NCBI RefSeq assembly: GCF_004000745.1
Contig: NZ_BILV01000023.1
Location: 1-64,000 of the forward strand
Source of the DNA: Paenibacillus barengoltzii NBRC 101215
Lineage (GTDB): Bacteria > Bacillota > Bacilli > Paenibacillales > Paenibacillaceae
Reading direction: 5' to 3'
Length of the DNA: 64,000 bases
This document shows positions 1 through 8,185 of the stretch, piece by piece. The position numbers and the translations under genes are program-made. The stretch's first letter is position 1. Each line of letters opens with the position of its first letter. Below the pieces are notes generated by a model that was given only the letters and a program-made list of their open reading frames with translations, ran no database searches and was not told where the DNA came from.

Positions 1-100
1 GTTAGCCCAACTCATCAAGCGGCTTTCCTACACATTAAGCTCCTTCCAAACTCATCAAGCGTACAACAGCACACCAAACTCCTTTCCAGCTCATCAAGCT
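1..100. repeat. Degenerate ~40-bp direct repeats
   Basis: The core ACTCATCAAGC or close variants recurs at about 9-20, 49-60 and 88-99, a period of 39-40 bases, with CTCCTTTCC-like stretches between the cores. No gene is seen in 1-305 on either strand. The repeat lies downstream of the rhaD terminator and may continue to the left of the window. Function unknown. Confidence 0.5.
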
Positions 101-123
101 CCTTTCGAGAAAACCCCATCACG

Positions 124-155
124 AAAAAACAGACCCCATTTAAACCGGAGTCCGT
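124..155 (-). terminator. Terminator of the rhaBAD operon
   Basis: On the minus strand ACGGACTCC pairs with GGGGTCTGT (two G-U pairs) and is followed by a run of T. It lies about 150 bases beyond the rhaD stop codon and is the only terminator-like structure seen there. Confidence 0.55.
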
Positions 156-305
156 TTTCATGCTCTGGACATGTCTACTATGTCTACGATTATTTTCTCC
201 TCTATACTAGCTCTCCATCCTTTCCCTCATGCCCTCCACGCACAATCCAAACCTCAGCATCTGCCCACGGCTTGTGCCCGCGGACCGAAACTGCTGTATC
301 TTTCC

Positions 306-1160
306 CTAGCTCAAAATCCCTGGCTGCGGAGTTACGCCAAATGCGGCCGCTAAGTCGCGCAGCTGAGCGTCGGTGATTTTTTGCAACACCGGGCGATCGC
401 CGAGCAGCATGTAGATTTGCGCGGCCTTCTCCACCGTCTCGATCAAGCCAAACGCTTCGTCGATCGTCGTGCCGGCGGCAAAAATCCCGTGCTGCGGCCA
501 TATCACCACGCGGTGCTCACACATCTTCGCTGCAGTCGCCCGCCCGATGTCCGGGCTGCCGGGCACCATCCACGGCACGATCCCGATGCCGTCGGGGAAT
601 ACCACAAGGCATTCCGTGCACATTTCCCACAGCGTTTTCGTCAGCTTTTTCTCGTCCAGCTCATGGACAAAGGTCATCGCCAGCGTATGCGTGGCGTGGC
701 AGTGCATAATGACCCGGTGTGCCGGATCGACCTTCAAGCGCTCGATATGGCTCATCAAATGGGACGGCAGCTCGCTGGTTGGCAACGCCCCGTCCCGCAG
801 GCCCCACAGCACCTCGACTTCATCGCCGCCTTCACTCACCCGCAACACACCCAGGTTTGCCTCCGGATCGGAGATCACATTTTTGAAATACTTGCCCGAG
901 CCCGTTACGATAAAATAACATCCCGCCAGCTCCTTCACCGGAAACGTCAGCGGCAGCTTACGTCGCTCCGCAGCAGAGGCGGTTCCGATATATTTTTCTA
1001 CCTCCGCCTCATGGAGCAAATAGCTGATGTTGCCGCCGTTGCGCTCATCCCAGCCCAACCGCCACATATGGTACGTAATTTCCGCCATCTCCCGGATAAA
1101 CGGGACTTCCAAACCTGGGAGCCGCCAACCCTTCTCCACTTCCGATAACATTGTACTCAC
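306..1160 (-). CDS. rhaD: L-rhamnulose-1-phosphate aldolase
   Basis: Class II, zinc-dependent aldolase that splits L-rhamnulose 1-phosphate into dihydroxyacetone phosphate and L-lactaldehyde in the cytosol. The protein (284 aa) has the N-terminal signature [11 protein letters not shown], the phosphate/substrate loop [10 protein letters not shown], the zinc motif VIMHCHATH, and a third zinc histidine in WPQHGIF, all as in RhaD of enteric bacteria and at the family's usual length. The start is taken as GTG at 1160, preceded by GGAGAGG eight bases upstream; the ATG at 1151 is an alternative. It is the last gene of a leftward rhaB-rhaA-rhaD operon. The aldolase activity is duplicated by the N-terminal half of RhaE at 8186-10267. 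Confidence 0.95.
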   Translation of the reverse strand: MSTMLSEVEKGWRLPGLEVPFIREMAEITYHMWRLGWDERNGGNISYLLHEAEVEKYIGTASAAERRKLPLTFPVKELAGCYFIVTGSGKYFKNVISDPEANLGVLRVSEGGDEVEVLWGLRDGALPTSELPSHLMSHIERLKVDPAHRVIMHCHATHTLAMTFVHELDEKKLTKTLWEMCTECLVVFPDGIGIVPWMVPGSPDIGRATAAKMCEHRVVIWPQHGIFAAGTTIDEAFGLIETVEKAAQIYMLLGDRPVLQKITDAQLRDLAAAFGVTPQPGILS

Positions 1161-1225
1161 AGTAGGTTCCTCTCCTTACTCAAATATATAATGCTAAAAA
1201 AAAGCAGCTGCATGAGTTACCTTCG

Positions 1226-2482
1226 TTACCGCGCCGCGAGCACCTTCGTCTCGTAGTCTTTCAGTTCCGCCAGCCACGCCTCCCGCACCGGCACACCTTG
1301 GGAAGCGCAGAAGTAATCCCAAATCGCGCCGTACGGATACGATTTAAACTCTTCGACCAGCGCCAGTCGAGACGTGTAATCGCCGTCCAGCTCCAGCTGC
1401 TTTAACGTGTCAACCGGCTCCAGCATCGCCCGCAGCAGCGCTTTTTGGGTGTTGCGCGTACCGATGACCCAAGCCGCGATATGATTGATGCTGCCGTCGA
1501 AGAAATCGAGACCGATATGCGTGCGGTCCAGCAGTTCCCCACGCACCAGCTCACGAGCGATTTCCAACAGCTCGTCGTCCATCGTTACGACGTGGTCGCT
1601 GTCCCAGCGCACCGGACGGCTGACGTGCAACAGCAGCGCACGGCCAAACAACAGCCAGGAGGACAGCTTGTTGGAGATCGTCTCCGTTGGATGGAAATGA
1701 CCGGCGTCGAAGCAAACCGCTTTGCCCCGGGATAACGCATAGCCCATGTAAAATTCATGCGAGCCAACGACATAACTTTCCGAGCCAATGCCAAACAGCT
1801 TGCTCTCGACCGCGTCGATGTTGTATTTCTCGTCGATTGGCTCGGCAAAAACTTCGTCAAGCGCCTCCATCAGACGGGCCCGCGGTGAAAGCCGATCCAC
1901 CGGCGAGTCCTTGAACCCGTCCGGAATCCAGACGTTGGTGACGCAAGGCTGCCCAAGCGCACGACCAAACGATTCAGCGATTTTGCGCGATGCCTTACAG
2001 TGCTCGATCCAAAACTTGCGTATCTCCGGGTCCGGATGGCTGAGCGTAAATCCGTCCTTCGCTTTTTCATGGGAGAAGCAGGTCGGGTTAAAATCCAGCC
2101 CCAGCCCCCGCTCCTTCGCCCAATCGACCCAACCGGCAAAATGCCGCGGTTCCAGCGCGTCCAGCTCAACTGCTTCATCCGTATCTGCGTAAATAGCGTG
2201 CAGGTTGACTTTATGCTGACCCGGTATCAAACGAAGCGCTTGGTCCAGGTCTTGGCGCAGTTCCTCCGGCGTCCGCGCCCGCCCTGGATAACTGCCGGTA
2301 ACCGCCAGGCCGCCGCCCAACTCCTGATCCTTGTTGAGGAATCCCTTAACGTCATCCCCCTGCCAGCAATGCAGCGAAATTTTGATTTGAGCCAGCCGGG
2401 CCAGCACAGCGTCGACGTCAATTCCATGGCGTTCATACAGCTTTTTTGCTTCGTTGTAGCTGGTTTGAATCGCGTTGTCCAT
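1226..2482 (-). CDS. rhaA: L-rhamnose isomerase
   Basis: Interconverts L-rhamnose and L-rhamnulose, the first committed step of rhamnose use; a cytosolic, metal-dependent TIM-barrel enzyme. The 418-aa product matches the family length and carries typical stretches such as [11 protein letters not shown] near the N terminus, [19 protein letters not shown] in the middle and [11 protein letters not shown] near the active site. The start is placed at the ATG at 2482 because AAAGGAGGA stands just upstream; the longer frame has no ribosome binding site. It lies 69 bases after rhaB and 65 bases before rhaD, all on the minus strand. Confidence 0.95.
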   Translation of the reverse strand: MDNAIQTSYNEAKKLYERHGIDVDAVLARLAQIKISLHCWQGDDVKGFLNKDQELGGGLAVTGSYPGRARTPEELRQDLDQALRLIPGQHKVNLHAIYADTDEAVELDALEPRHFAGWVDWAKERGLGLDFNPTCFSHEKAKDGFTLSHPDPEIRKFWIEHCKASRKIAESFGRALGQPCVTNVWIPDGFKDSPVDRLSPRARLMEALDEVFAEPIDEKYNIDAVESKLFGIGSESYVVGSHEFYMGYALSRGKAVCFDAGHFHPTETISNKLSSWLLFGRALLLHVSRPVRWDSDHVVTMDDELLEIARELVRGELLDRTHIGLDFFDGSINHIAAWVIGTRNTQKALLRAMLEPVDTLKQLELDGDYTSRLALVEEFKSYPYGAIWDYFCASQGVPVREAWLAELKDYETKVLAAR

Positions 2483-2551
2483 GTTTGCTCCTCCTTTTTG
2501 GCCTAGATTCATTTATCTATCCGCTCAATGCTATAATCATCAATCCAATCG

Positions 2552-4009
2552 TCACCGCGCCAGCAAAGCCGCGAACCGTTTCCTTGCCTCTGCTATCTCA
2601 TCGGCATGGTTCCCGTGAGGAACATACGTCCGGATCGAAAAAGACCGCCGAATCAGCTCACGTCCCTCGCTAATATCGCGAATAGCGCCGCTGCTGATCA
2701 TCTGTACCAACAGATTCCCCAGCGCGGTGGACTCCGTTGGCCCGGCTTCCACCAGAATGCCCGCTACGTCCGCAGTCCATTGGCACAGCAGCTCATTGTT
2801 GGCACCGCCGCCAACGATGTGGAGCTTCTTCGGTTTTTGGCCGGTGAGCCTTGTCAGCTCCTGCAAGTAAACGTCATAAGATAAGGCCAGACTGTCAAAA
2901 ATGCACCGCGCTACCTCACCCGGTGTACCCGGAACGGGCTGATTCGTCTCCCTGCAATACTGCCGGATTTCCTCGGTCATCTGCGCTGGATTTAGCAACC
3001 GGTCATCGTTGCAGTTGATCAGGGACCTAAGCGGCGTCGCGGCCTCGGCCAGCTCCACCAACTCCGCATAGCTGTACTGTTTTCCGTAATCCTTCCGGAC
3101 CTCTTGGATCAGCCACATGCCCATGATGTTTTTCAAAAAACGGTACGTCCCGTACGCGCCCCATTCATTCGTATAATTGTGCTCCATCGCTTCCGGGGTC
3201 GCGAGCGGCTCCTGTCGCTCCACCCCGATCAGTGACCAGGTCCCGCTGCTCAGATACGCCCACGAATCACCGCTGGCCGGTACGCCCAGCACCGCAGAAG
3301 CCGTATCGTGCGTCGCCGCCACGATCAACTCGCATTCGGGCAGCCCATACTCCTGAACCAGCTCCGGCTTGATGGCCCCCAGCCGCGTCCCCGGCTCCGT
3401 CAGAGCCGGAAACTTCGATCGGGACAGCCCCAGAAGCGCGAGCAATTCCGGATCATAGTCGCGGGTTTGCAGATTCAGCAAAGAGGTGGTTGACGCATTA
3501 GTCATCTCGCTGATCCGCTGCCCGGTCAGCAAATAATGGAGATAATCCGGTACAAGCAAGATGTGCTTGGCTTTCGCCAACTCCTCACGATCGTGCGCAT
3601 ACAACTGATACAACGTATTAAAGGCTAAATGCTGAATCCCGGTTTTCTCATAGATCCGTGCAAATGGGATAATCGCGTGTACCTGAGGGACCGCCGCGTT
3701 CGTCCGGGTATCGCGATAAGCATATACTTCGCCGATCCGCTCACCTTTCTGGTCCAACAACGCATAGTCCACGGCCCATGTATCGATGCCCAACGTGCAG
3801 CGCTCGATGCCGAGCTTTTTCGCCTGTTGCAAGCCGCGGAGAATTTCTCGGTACAAATGATCGATATCCCAGTAACAATGCCTGTCACGCTCAGAAAACC
3901 CGTTATCAAACCGGTGGATATCCTGCAGCGACAGATGTCCGTCCTGCAGGGTTCCCCTTACCAGCCTCCCGCTGGAGGCGCCGATATCCACGGCAACGTA
4001 ATCTCTCAT
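2552..4009 (-). CDS. rhaB: Rhamnulokinase
   Basis: FGGY-family kinase that phosphorylates L-rhamnulose at C1 with ATP. The 485-aa protein shows the N-terminal phosphate motif DIGASSGRL, IDTWAVDY in the first domain, ATHDTASAVLG, the SSGTWSLIG segment and the C-terminal adenine-site motif VGGGANNELLCQW. The start is placed at the ATG at 4009, nine bases after GAGGTG; an upstream GTG at 4021 overlaps that ribosome binding site and is less likely. It is the first gene of the rhaBAD operon, with a good promoter at 4054-4082 and a divergent DeoR-type regulator upstream. A second kinase of the same subfamily sits in the fucose operon at 13973-15547. Confidence 0.95.
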   Translation of the reverse strand: MRDYVAVDIGASSGRLVRGTLQDGHLSLQDIHRFDNGFSERDRHCYWDIDHLYREILRGLQQAKKLGIERCTLGIDTWAVDYALLDQKGERIGEVYAYRDTRTNAAVPQVHAIIPFARIYEKTGIQHLAFNTLYQLYAHDREELAKAKHILLVPDYLHYLLTGQRISEMTNASTTSLLNLQTRDYDPELLALLGLSRSKFPALTEPGTRLGAIKPELVQEYGLPECELIVAATHDTASAVLGVPASGDSWAYLSSGTWSLIGVERQEPLATPEAMEHNYTNEWGAYGTYRFLKNIMGMWLIQEVRKDYGKQYSYAELVELAEAATPLRSLINCNDDRLLNPAQMTEEIRQYCRETNQPVPGTPGEVARCIFDSLALSYDVYLQELTRLTGQKPKKLHIVGGGANNELLCQWTADVAGILVEAGPTESTALGNLLVQMISSGAIRDISEGRELIRRSFSIRTYVPHGNHADEIAEARKRFAALLAR

Positions 4010-4053
4010 CGCTAAACGCACCTCGCTCTGGAATGCTGCCTGTTCCTAATTTC

Positions 4054-4082
4054 ATCCTATGTCTGTTTTTCTTTGAAGTCAA
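4054..4082 (-). promoter_or_regulatory. Promoter of rhaBAD
   Basis: Minus strand TTGACT, 17-base spacer, TAGGAT: close to the sigma-A consensus. The -10 box is 45 bases before the rhaB start codon. AT-rich DNA with the short inverted repeat AACAT/ATGTT lies directly upstream and is a likely regulator target. Confidence 0.65.
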
Positions 4083-4107
4083 CATAAACAAACAATTAAT
4101 ATGTTGT

Positions 4108-4120
4108 TTTATTTTTGTTT
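4108..4120. promoter_or_regulatory. Candidate RhaR operator copy 1
   Basis: The 13-mer TTTATTTTTGTTT (minus strand AAACAAAAATAAA) occurs here, upstream of rhaB, and again at 10310-10322 upstream of rhaE, in the same orientation relative to both genes. Its placement before the two rhamnose transcription units makes it a candidate binding site for the DeoR-type regulator, but A/T-rich words recur easily. Confidence 0.35.
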
Positions 4121-4177
4121 TTGTCTTTTTCGTGAAAATGTTCCTCTGGTCGCCTCCGCTCGCTTCCTCATAACCGG

Positions 4178-4207
4178 TTGCCAATCGCCCCTTTTTCTCG
4201 CTATGAT
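4178..4207 (+). promoter_or_regulatory. Promoter of the DeoR-type regulator
   Basis: TTGCCA, 18-base spacer, TATGAT, ending 57 bases before the regulator start codon at 4265. A second TTGACA at 4233-4238 lacks a matching -10 box. Confidence 0.5.
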
Positions 4208-4264
4208 GGGAAGGAATCAAGACCCTGGCGTCTTGACAATATGAACGGACCCGAGGTGAACGCC

Positions 4265-5020
4265 ATGTTGGCGGCAGAACGCAAACAAAAAATTATCGAC
4301 CTGCTGTATCAGGACAAGCGTGTTCTGGTATCCGAGCTCAGCCGGATGTTCGAAGTGACGGAGGAGACGATCCGCCGTGACCTGGAAAAGCTCGAGAAAG
4401 AAGGTATCGCAACCCGCTCCTACGGCGGCGCGATGCTCAATCGGCACACGAACGAAGACTTGCCATATACGACGCGGAACACGCTGAACGTGGAGATCAA
4501 GCGGGCCATCGCACTGAAGGCCATCGATTTGGTAAACGACGGCGACACGCTGATGGTCGACCCGAGCTCGACTTGCTTTGAATTTTTGAAGACACTGCAT
4601 TCGAAAAACAACATCACCGTCATTACCAATTCCGTCAGCGTCCTCCACGAATTCGCCAGCTCGAACCTGAACATCATCTCCACCGGCGGTTCGCTGCGCG
4701 CCCGTTCCCTGTCGCTGGTTGGTCCTGCCGCCCAGGAAACGGTGCAGAAGTACAACGTCGACACCGCCGTGATCAGCTGCAAGGGCATGACGCCGGACAA
4801 AGGCATCTCCGATTCCAATGAGCCGGAATGCGAACTGAAGAAGCATATGCTTCGCCATGCCGACAAAGTGATTTTGCTGGCTGACCATACGAAGTTTGAC
4901 AAGAATGCCTTCGTCAAGCTGGCCGATTGGGAGCAGATCGATTATTTAATCACCGACCAGCGCCCTTCGGAAGCTTGGCTGGAGCTGCTGCAAAGCAAGA
5001 ACATCGAAGTGTTGTACTAG
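4265..5020 (+). CDS. rhaR: DeoR/GlpR-family regulator of rhamnose genes
   Basis: Transcriptional repressor of 251 aa. Residues about 1-57 form the DeoR winged helix-turn-helix (LVSELSRMFEVTEETIRRDLEKLEKEG) and the rest is the phosphosugar-sensing DeoRC domain (FELKTL-type region, ISTGGSLRARSLSLVGPAA, DKGISDSNEPECELKKHML). The ATG at 4265 follows GAGGTGA; a longer frame begins at 4178 inside the promoter and is rejected. The gene is divergent from rhaB and convergent with lutC, and Bacillus subtilis RhaR, which controls its rhamnose genes, is of the same family. The symbol rests on that family match plus position; the inducer is probably L-rhamnulose 1-phosphate. Confidence 0.8.
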   Translation: MLAAERKQKIIDLLYQDKRVLVSELSRMFEVTEETIRRDLEKLEKEGIATRSYGGAMLNRHTNEDLPYTTRNTLNVEIKRAIALKAIDLVNDGDTLMVDPSSTCFEFLKTLHSKNNITVITNSVSVLHEFASSNLNIISTGGSLRARSLSLVGPAAQETVQKYNVDTAVISCKGMTPDKGISDSNEPECELKKHMLRHADKVILLADHTKFDKNAFVKLADWEQIDYLITDQRPSEAWLELLQSKNIEVLY

Positions 5021-5042
5021 CACACTCGTTTCCTCACTCGGC

Positions 5043-5777
5043 TTAACCGACCAGCAGGGCGAACACGATGCCTGGGCCATGCACTCCAATCGTGAGATCG
5101 TTTTCAATATCCGCCGAGCGGCTGGGGCCGGAGATAAAATGGATGCCCGCAGGCAGGGCTTCACGCCCGGCTGCATCAAACGTCTCCAGCACCTCGCCCA
5201 GGCGGGTTTTTAGCCGTTCGACCGGGACGATGGCGAACAGTGCTGTCGGCAGCAGGCTGACCGAGCGCCCTTTCTCTGCCGCAGACTGAACGACCAGCGA
5301 ACCGGTGTAGGCGACGGCAGAGTCCGACGCTACGATGCCGAAGTCCGCTTCTGCGGCCCGGGCGATCCAGGCCTCATCACGGTGCCCGTTCCATACGGAC
5401 ACCTTAGCTCCCACGGCAGCCAACGCTTCATCCAGCCCAAGCTCCGCGAGTAACCGATCGTCCTGGCGCACGATATAACGGGCGCCAAGCTCTTGCGCCT
5501 TGACCGTGATAAACTCCTTGGCCGCCTTTAAATCGGGGAGTCGGGCAACATGCCCGCCGGCTGCTGTCAAATTGTCTTCAAATCGCGCCAAGCGCTCCTC
5601 CAGCCCCCATTCCAGCTCACGCCAATACGTTGGCGCACCTCGAAACGGATGTGCCGGTGCCTCCTGCTGCCGCGGCCGTTTCAACTTCCCGGCTATCCGG
5701 TTCATGAACTGCTCCTGCTTTTGCCGCGCTTCCGCTTCCTTCTTTTTTAGCCATGCGTTATATTCGTTATCCATCAT
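5043..5777 (-). CDS. lutC: Lactate utilization protein LutC
   Basis: Third subunit of the LutABC system that oxidises L-lactate to pyruvate. The 244-aa protein has the LutC/YkgG (LUD) fold features, for example GIVASDSAVAYTGSLVV in the middle and HFISGPSRSADIENDL near the C terminus, followed by a terminal GVHGPG. The start is placed at the ATG at 5777, eight bases after AGAAGG, so the gene overlaps the end of lutB by eleven bases, as expected for coupled translation; a longer frame to 5876 has no ribosome binding site. It ends 22 bases from the convergent rhaR gene. Confidence 0.9.
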   Translation of the reverse strand: MMDNEYNAWLKKKEAEARQKQEQFMNRIAGKLKRPRQQEAPAHPFRGAPTYWRELEWGLEERLARFEDNLTAAGGHVARLPDLKAAKEFITVKAQELGARYIVRQDDRLLAELGLDEALAAVGAKVSVWNGHRDEAWIARAAEADFGIVASDSAVAYTGSLVVQSAAEKGRSVSLLPTALFAIVPVERLKTRLGEVLETFDAAGREALPAGIHFISGPSRSADIENDLTIGVHGPGIVFALLVG

Positions 5778-7347
5778 AGGTTTGACCTTCTTTCCGTACG
5801 AACGCAGGACCAGCATGATCCCCGGCGCTTCTTTGGGTTCGATCCGCTGCTTCACGCCCTTCCACCTTCGCCGCACGCCGGTTTAACGCCGCCTTCATTC
5901 GCTCCTGTGCCGCCTGTGCAGTCACGGTTAGGGCAGCGGATGCGCGCAGCTCATGTTGAAGCGTATCCCAGCGCTCACGGAACGGTTGGTTAGCCAAGCT
6001 TGGGGCAATGCGGTATTTGTTCCACCCCTTGAGCGGACCGATCCGCGCCGGAATTTCCCCGTTGCGTACAACTAGCCGCTGGACAACTCTTCCGGCCTTC
6101 AGCGCGCGATGAAATCGTTTGGAACTCGCCGTCACTGCGGCAAATCCCTTCATCCCCGCCGTCTCCAGCTTGTTGCCATAACCTTGCTCAACCTTGCGGC
6201 GACGCAAATACACAAGCATGTCGTGCAGCGGGATTTTAACCGGACAAGCTTCATAACAAGCGCCGCACAAGCTGGAGGCCGAAGCAATATCGTCCCATTC
6301 CGCTACGTTCTTGTTAAGCGCTGGCGTCAACACCGCTCCGATCGGGCCGCTGTACGTTCCGCCATAGGCATGACCGCCAATATGGCGATAGACCGGACAA
6401 GCATTCAGGCATGCGCCGCAGCGAATGCAGTTGAGCAGCTCCTGAAACTCCGGATCCCCCAGCTGCTCGGATCGGCCGTTATCGAGGATGATGATATGCA
6501 TCTCCTCCGGACCATCTCCATCCGCCGTACGGCGCGGGCCGGTGATACCGGACATGTACACCGTCAGCTTCTGACCGGTGGCCGATCGCGGCAGCAGCGT
6601 AGCCATGACCTCCAGGTCACTCCAGGAGGGGATAATGCGCTCCATGCCCATAAACGTAATTTGCGTTTTGGGCACGGTCGATACCATGCGGGCGTTGCCT
6701 TCATTCTCGAACAGCACAATCGAGCCCGTCTCGGCGATGGCGAAGTTACAACCGGTCATGCCAATGTCCGCAGAGAGAAACTTCTCCCGCAGCTTCCGGC
6801 GCACAAACCCGGCAAGCACACTTGTCTCCGGCGGCAGCTCTTCCCCGGCCTCGCGGGACAGAAGTTCGGCGATCTGGTGACGGTTCTTGTGAATCGCCGG
6901 GATGATGATATGCGAAGGTGCTTCCCCTGCAAGCTGAATGATATACTCCCCCAGATCGGTCTCCACCGCCTCGATGCCCGCTTCCTCCAGCGCTCGATTG
7001 ATGTGCAGCTCTTCGCTGACCATCGATTTCGACTTCACGACAGAGCGGGCTGCTTTATGAGCAGCAATCTCCAAAGCGATCTTCACCGCTTCCGCTCCCG
7101 TTTCGGCAAAATGGACATGCGCCCCATTCGCCCGGGCTTGTTCGGCAAACCGATTCAAGTAATAATCAAGATGCGCGATCGTATGCAGGCGAATTTGCCG
7201 TCCTCGTTCCCGCCATTCCTCCCAGTTGCCATGGTCTTCGGAGGCTTTGCGCTTCCCGTCCCGCAACCGTTCGGTTGTAAAGCGCACTGCTTTGCGCAAA
7301 AACTCATTGTTGAGCGCCAGCTCTGCCCGTTCCTTCACAGTCCTCAT
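5767..7347 (-). CDS. lutB: Iron-sulfur lactate utilization protein LutB
   Basis: Electron-transfer subunit of the L-lactate oxidation complex. The 526-aa protein has an N-terminal LUD-type domain (about 60-290, with GMTGCNFAIAETGSIVL) and two ferredoxin-like 4Fe-4S motifs: Cys307, 310, 313, 317 (CIRCGACLNACP) and Cys361, 364, 368 (CGACYEACP). The C-terminal tail is somewhat longer than in Bacillus LutB. Its ATG overlaps the lutA stop codon by four bases (ATGA), and its own end overlaps lutC. Confidence 0.93.
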   Translation of the reverse strand: MRTVKERAELALNNEFLRKAVRFTTERLRDGKRKASEDHGNWEEWRERGRQIRLHTIAHLDYYLNRFAEQARANGAHVHFAETGAEAVKIALEIAAHKAARSVVKSKSMVSEELHINRALEEAGIEAVETDLGEYIIQLAGEAPSHIIIPAIHKNRHQIAELLSREAGEELPPETSVLAGFVRRKLREKFLSADIGMTGCNFAIAETGSIVLFENEGNARMVSTVPKTQITFMGMERIIPSWSDLEVMATLLPRSATGQKLTVYMSGITGPRRTADGDGPEEMHIIILDNGRSEQLGDPEFQELLNCIRCGACLNACPVYRHIGGHAYGGTYSGPIGAVLTPALNKNVAEWDDIASASSLCGACYEACPVKIPLHDMLVYLRRRKVEQGYGNKLETAGMKGFAAVTASSKRFHRALKAGRVVQRLVVRNGEIPARIGPLKGWNKYRIAPSLANQPFRERWDTLQHELRASAALTVTAQAAQERMKAALNRRAAKVEGREAADRTQRSAGDHAGPAFVRKEGQTYDG

Positions 7348-8123
7348 GCTCCGCTCACTCCTTCGTACAGCAGTTCAGCCAGATGCATGACTCGTACCGG
7401 CTGGCGGCGGTAGCGCAGTTGACCGGCGATATTCATCAGGCAAGCCATATCCAGACCGGTCAGCACCTCAGCGGACGTTTCCAGCACGTGATCTGCTTTT
7501 TCCGTCACCATCGCTCCAGAAATATCCGCCATCTTCACCGCAAACGTTCCGCCGAACCCGCAGCAATCCTCCGCAAACGGAAGCGGGACAAGCTCCAGAC
7601 CCTTGACGTTTTGGAGCAGCGCCATCGGCTCCTCCTGAATGCCAAGCAACCGGCTGCCGTGACAGGACGGATGATACGTGACCTTATGCGGAAACACCGC
7701 CCCAAGATCGGTTATGCCCAGCACCTGGACGAGGAACTGGGTAAATTCATACGACTTTGCTTTCAGTTCTTCGGCCATCGCCAGCCGCACCGGGTCGTGC
7801 TCAAACAGCTTCGGGTAGTGATGGATCATCCCGATACACGAGCCGGAAGGTCCAATCACGAAATCGCTGTCCGCAAAAGCCTCCAGCAGCGTAGCCGCCG
7901 ACCGCCGAGCTTCCTCCCAATACCCGCTGTTAAACGCCGGCTGGCCGCAGCAAGTCTGACCTTGCGGAAATTCCAGGCGGACCCCCACCCGGGCCAACAA
8001 ACGGGCCATCGCTTCCGCGATTCGCGGGTACACCGCATCGCCGATGCAGGTAGCGAACATGGATACTTTGATGTCCGTCTTCGCCGCTGCCGTTATCGTG
8101 TCCGTTTGATTCCTCCGCTCCAT
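7344..8123 (-). CDS. lutA: Lactate utilization protein LutA
   Basis: CCG-domain subunit of the L-lactate oxidation complex, related to the small subunit of glycolate oxidase and heterodisulfide reductase. The 259-aa protein carries two CCG repeats (residues 58-60 in TCCGQPAFNSG and 187-189 in EDCCGFGGTF). The start at the ATG at 8123 follows GGGAGGT with six bases between; an upstream in-frame ATG at 8138 overlaps this site. It begins 62 bases after rhaE on the same strand, so L-lactate made by RhaE is likely oxidised by this complex. Confidence 0.92.
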   Translation of the reverse strand: MERRNQTDTITAAAKTDIKVSMFATCIGDAVYPRIAEAMARLLARVGVRLEFPQGQTCCGQPAFNSGYWEEARRSAATLLEAFADSDFVIGPSGSCIGMIHHYPKLFEHDPVRLAMAEELKAKSYEFTQFLVQVLGITDLGAVFPHKVTYHPSCHGSRLLGIQEEPMALLQNVKGLELVPLPFAEDCCGFGGTFAVKMADISGAMVTEKADHVLETSAEVLTGLDMACLMNIAGQLRYRRQPVRVMHLAELLYEGVSGA

Positions 8124-8185
8124 CCTCGCACCTCCCATGACTTGATCTCCAACTTAGAAGCAATCTTCATATGAAATATTCTGCC

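Noticed and set aside
1-100. CRISPR array at the left edge
   Set aside because: Repeat cores are only about 11 bases, copies differ, and the intervening DNA is itself related between units.
381-1148. Long plus-strand open frames opposite rhaD, lutB, fucK and other GC-rich genes
   Set aside because: They mirror strongly conserved genes on the other strand, have no ribosome binding sites and show Arg/His/Pro-rich composition typical of antisense translation.
4178-4264. N-terminal extension of the DeoR-type regulator
   Set aside because: The first 29 codons overlap the promoter and lack a ribosome binding site; homologous regulators begin at the MLAAERK position.
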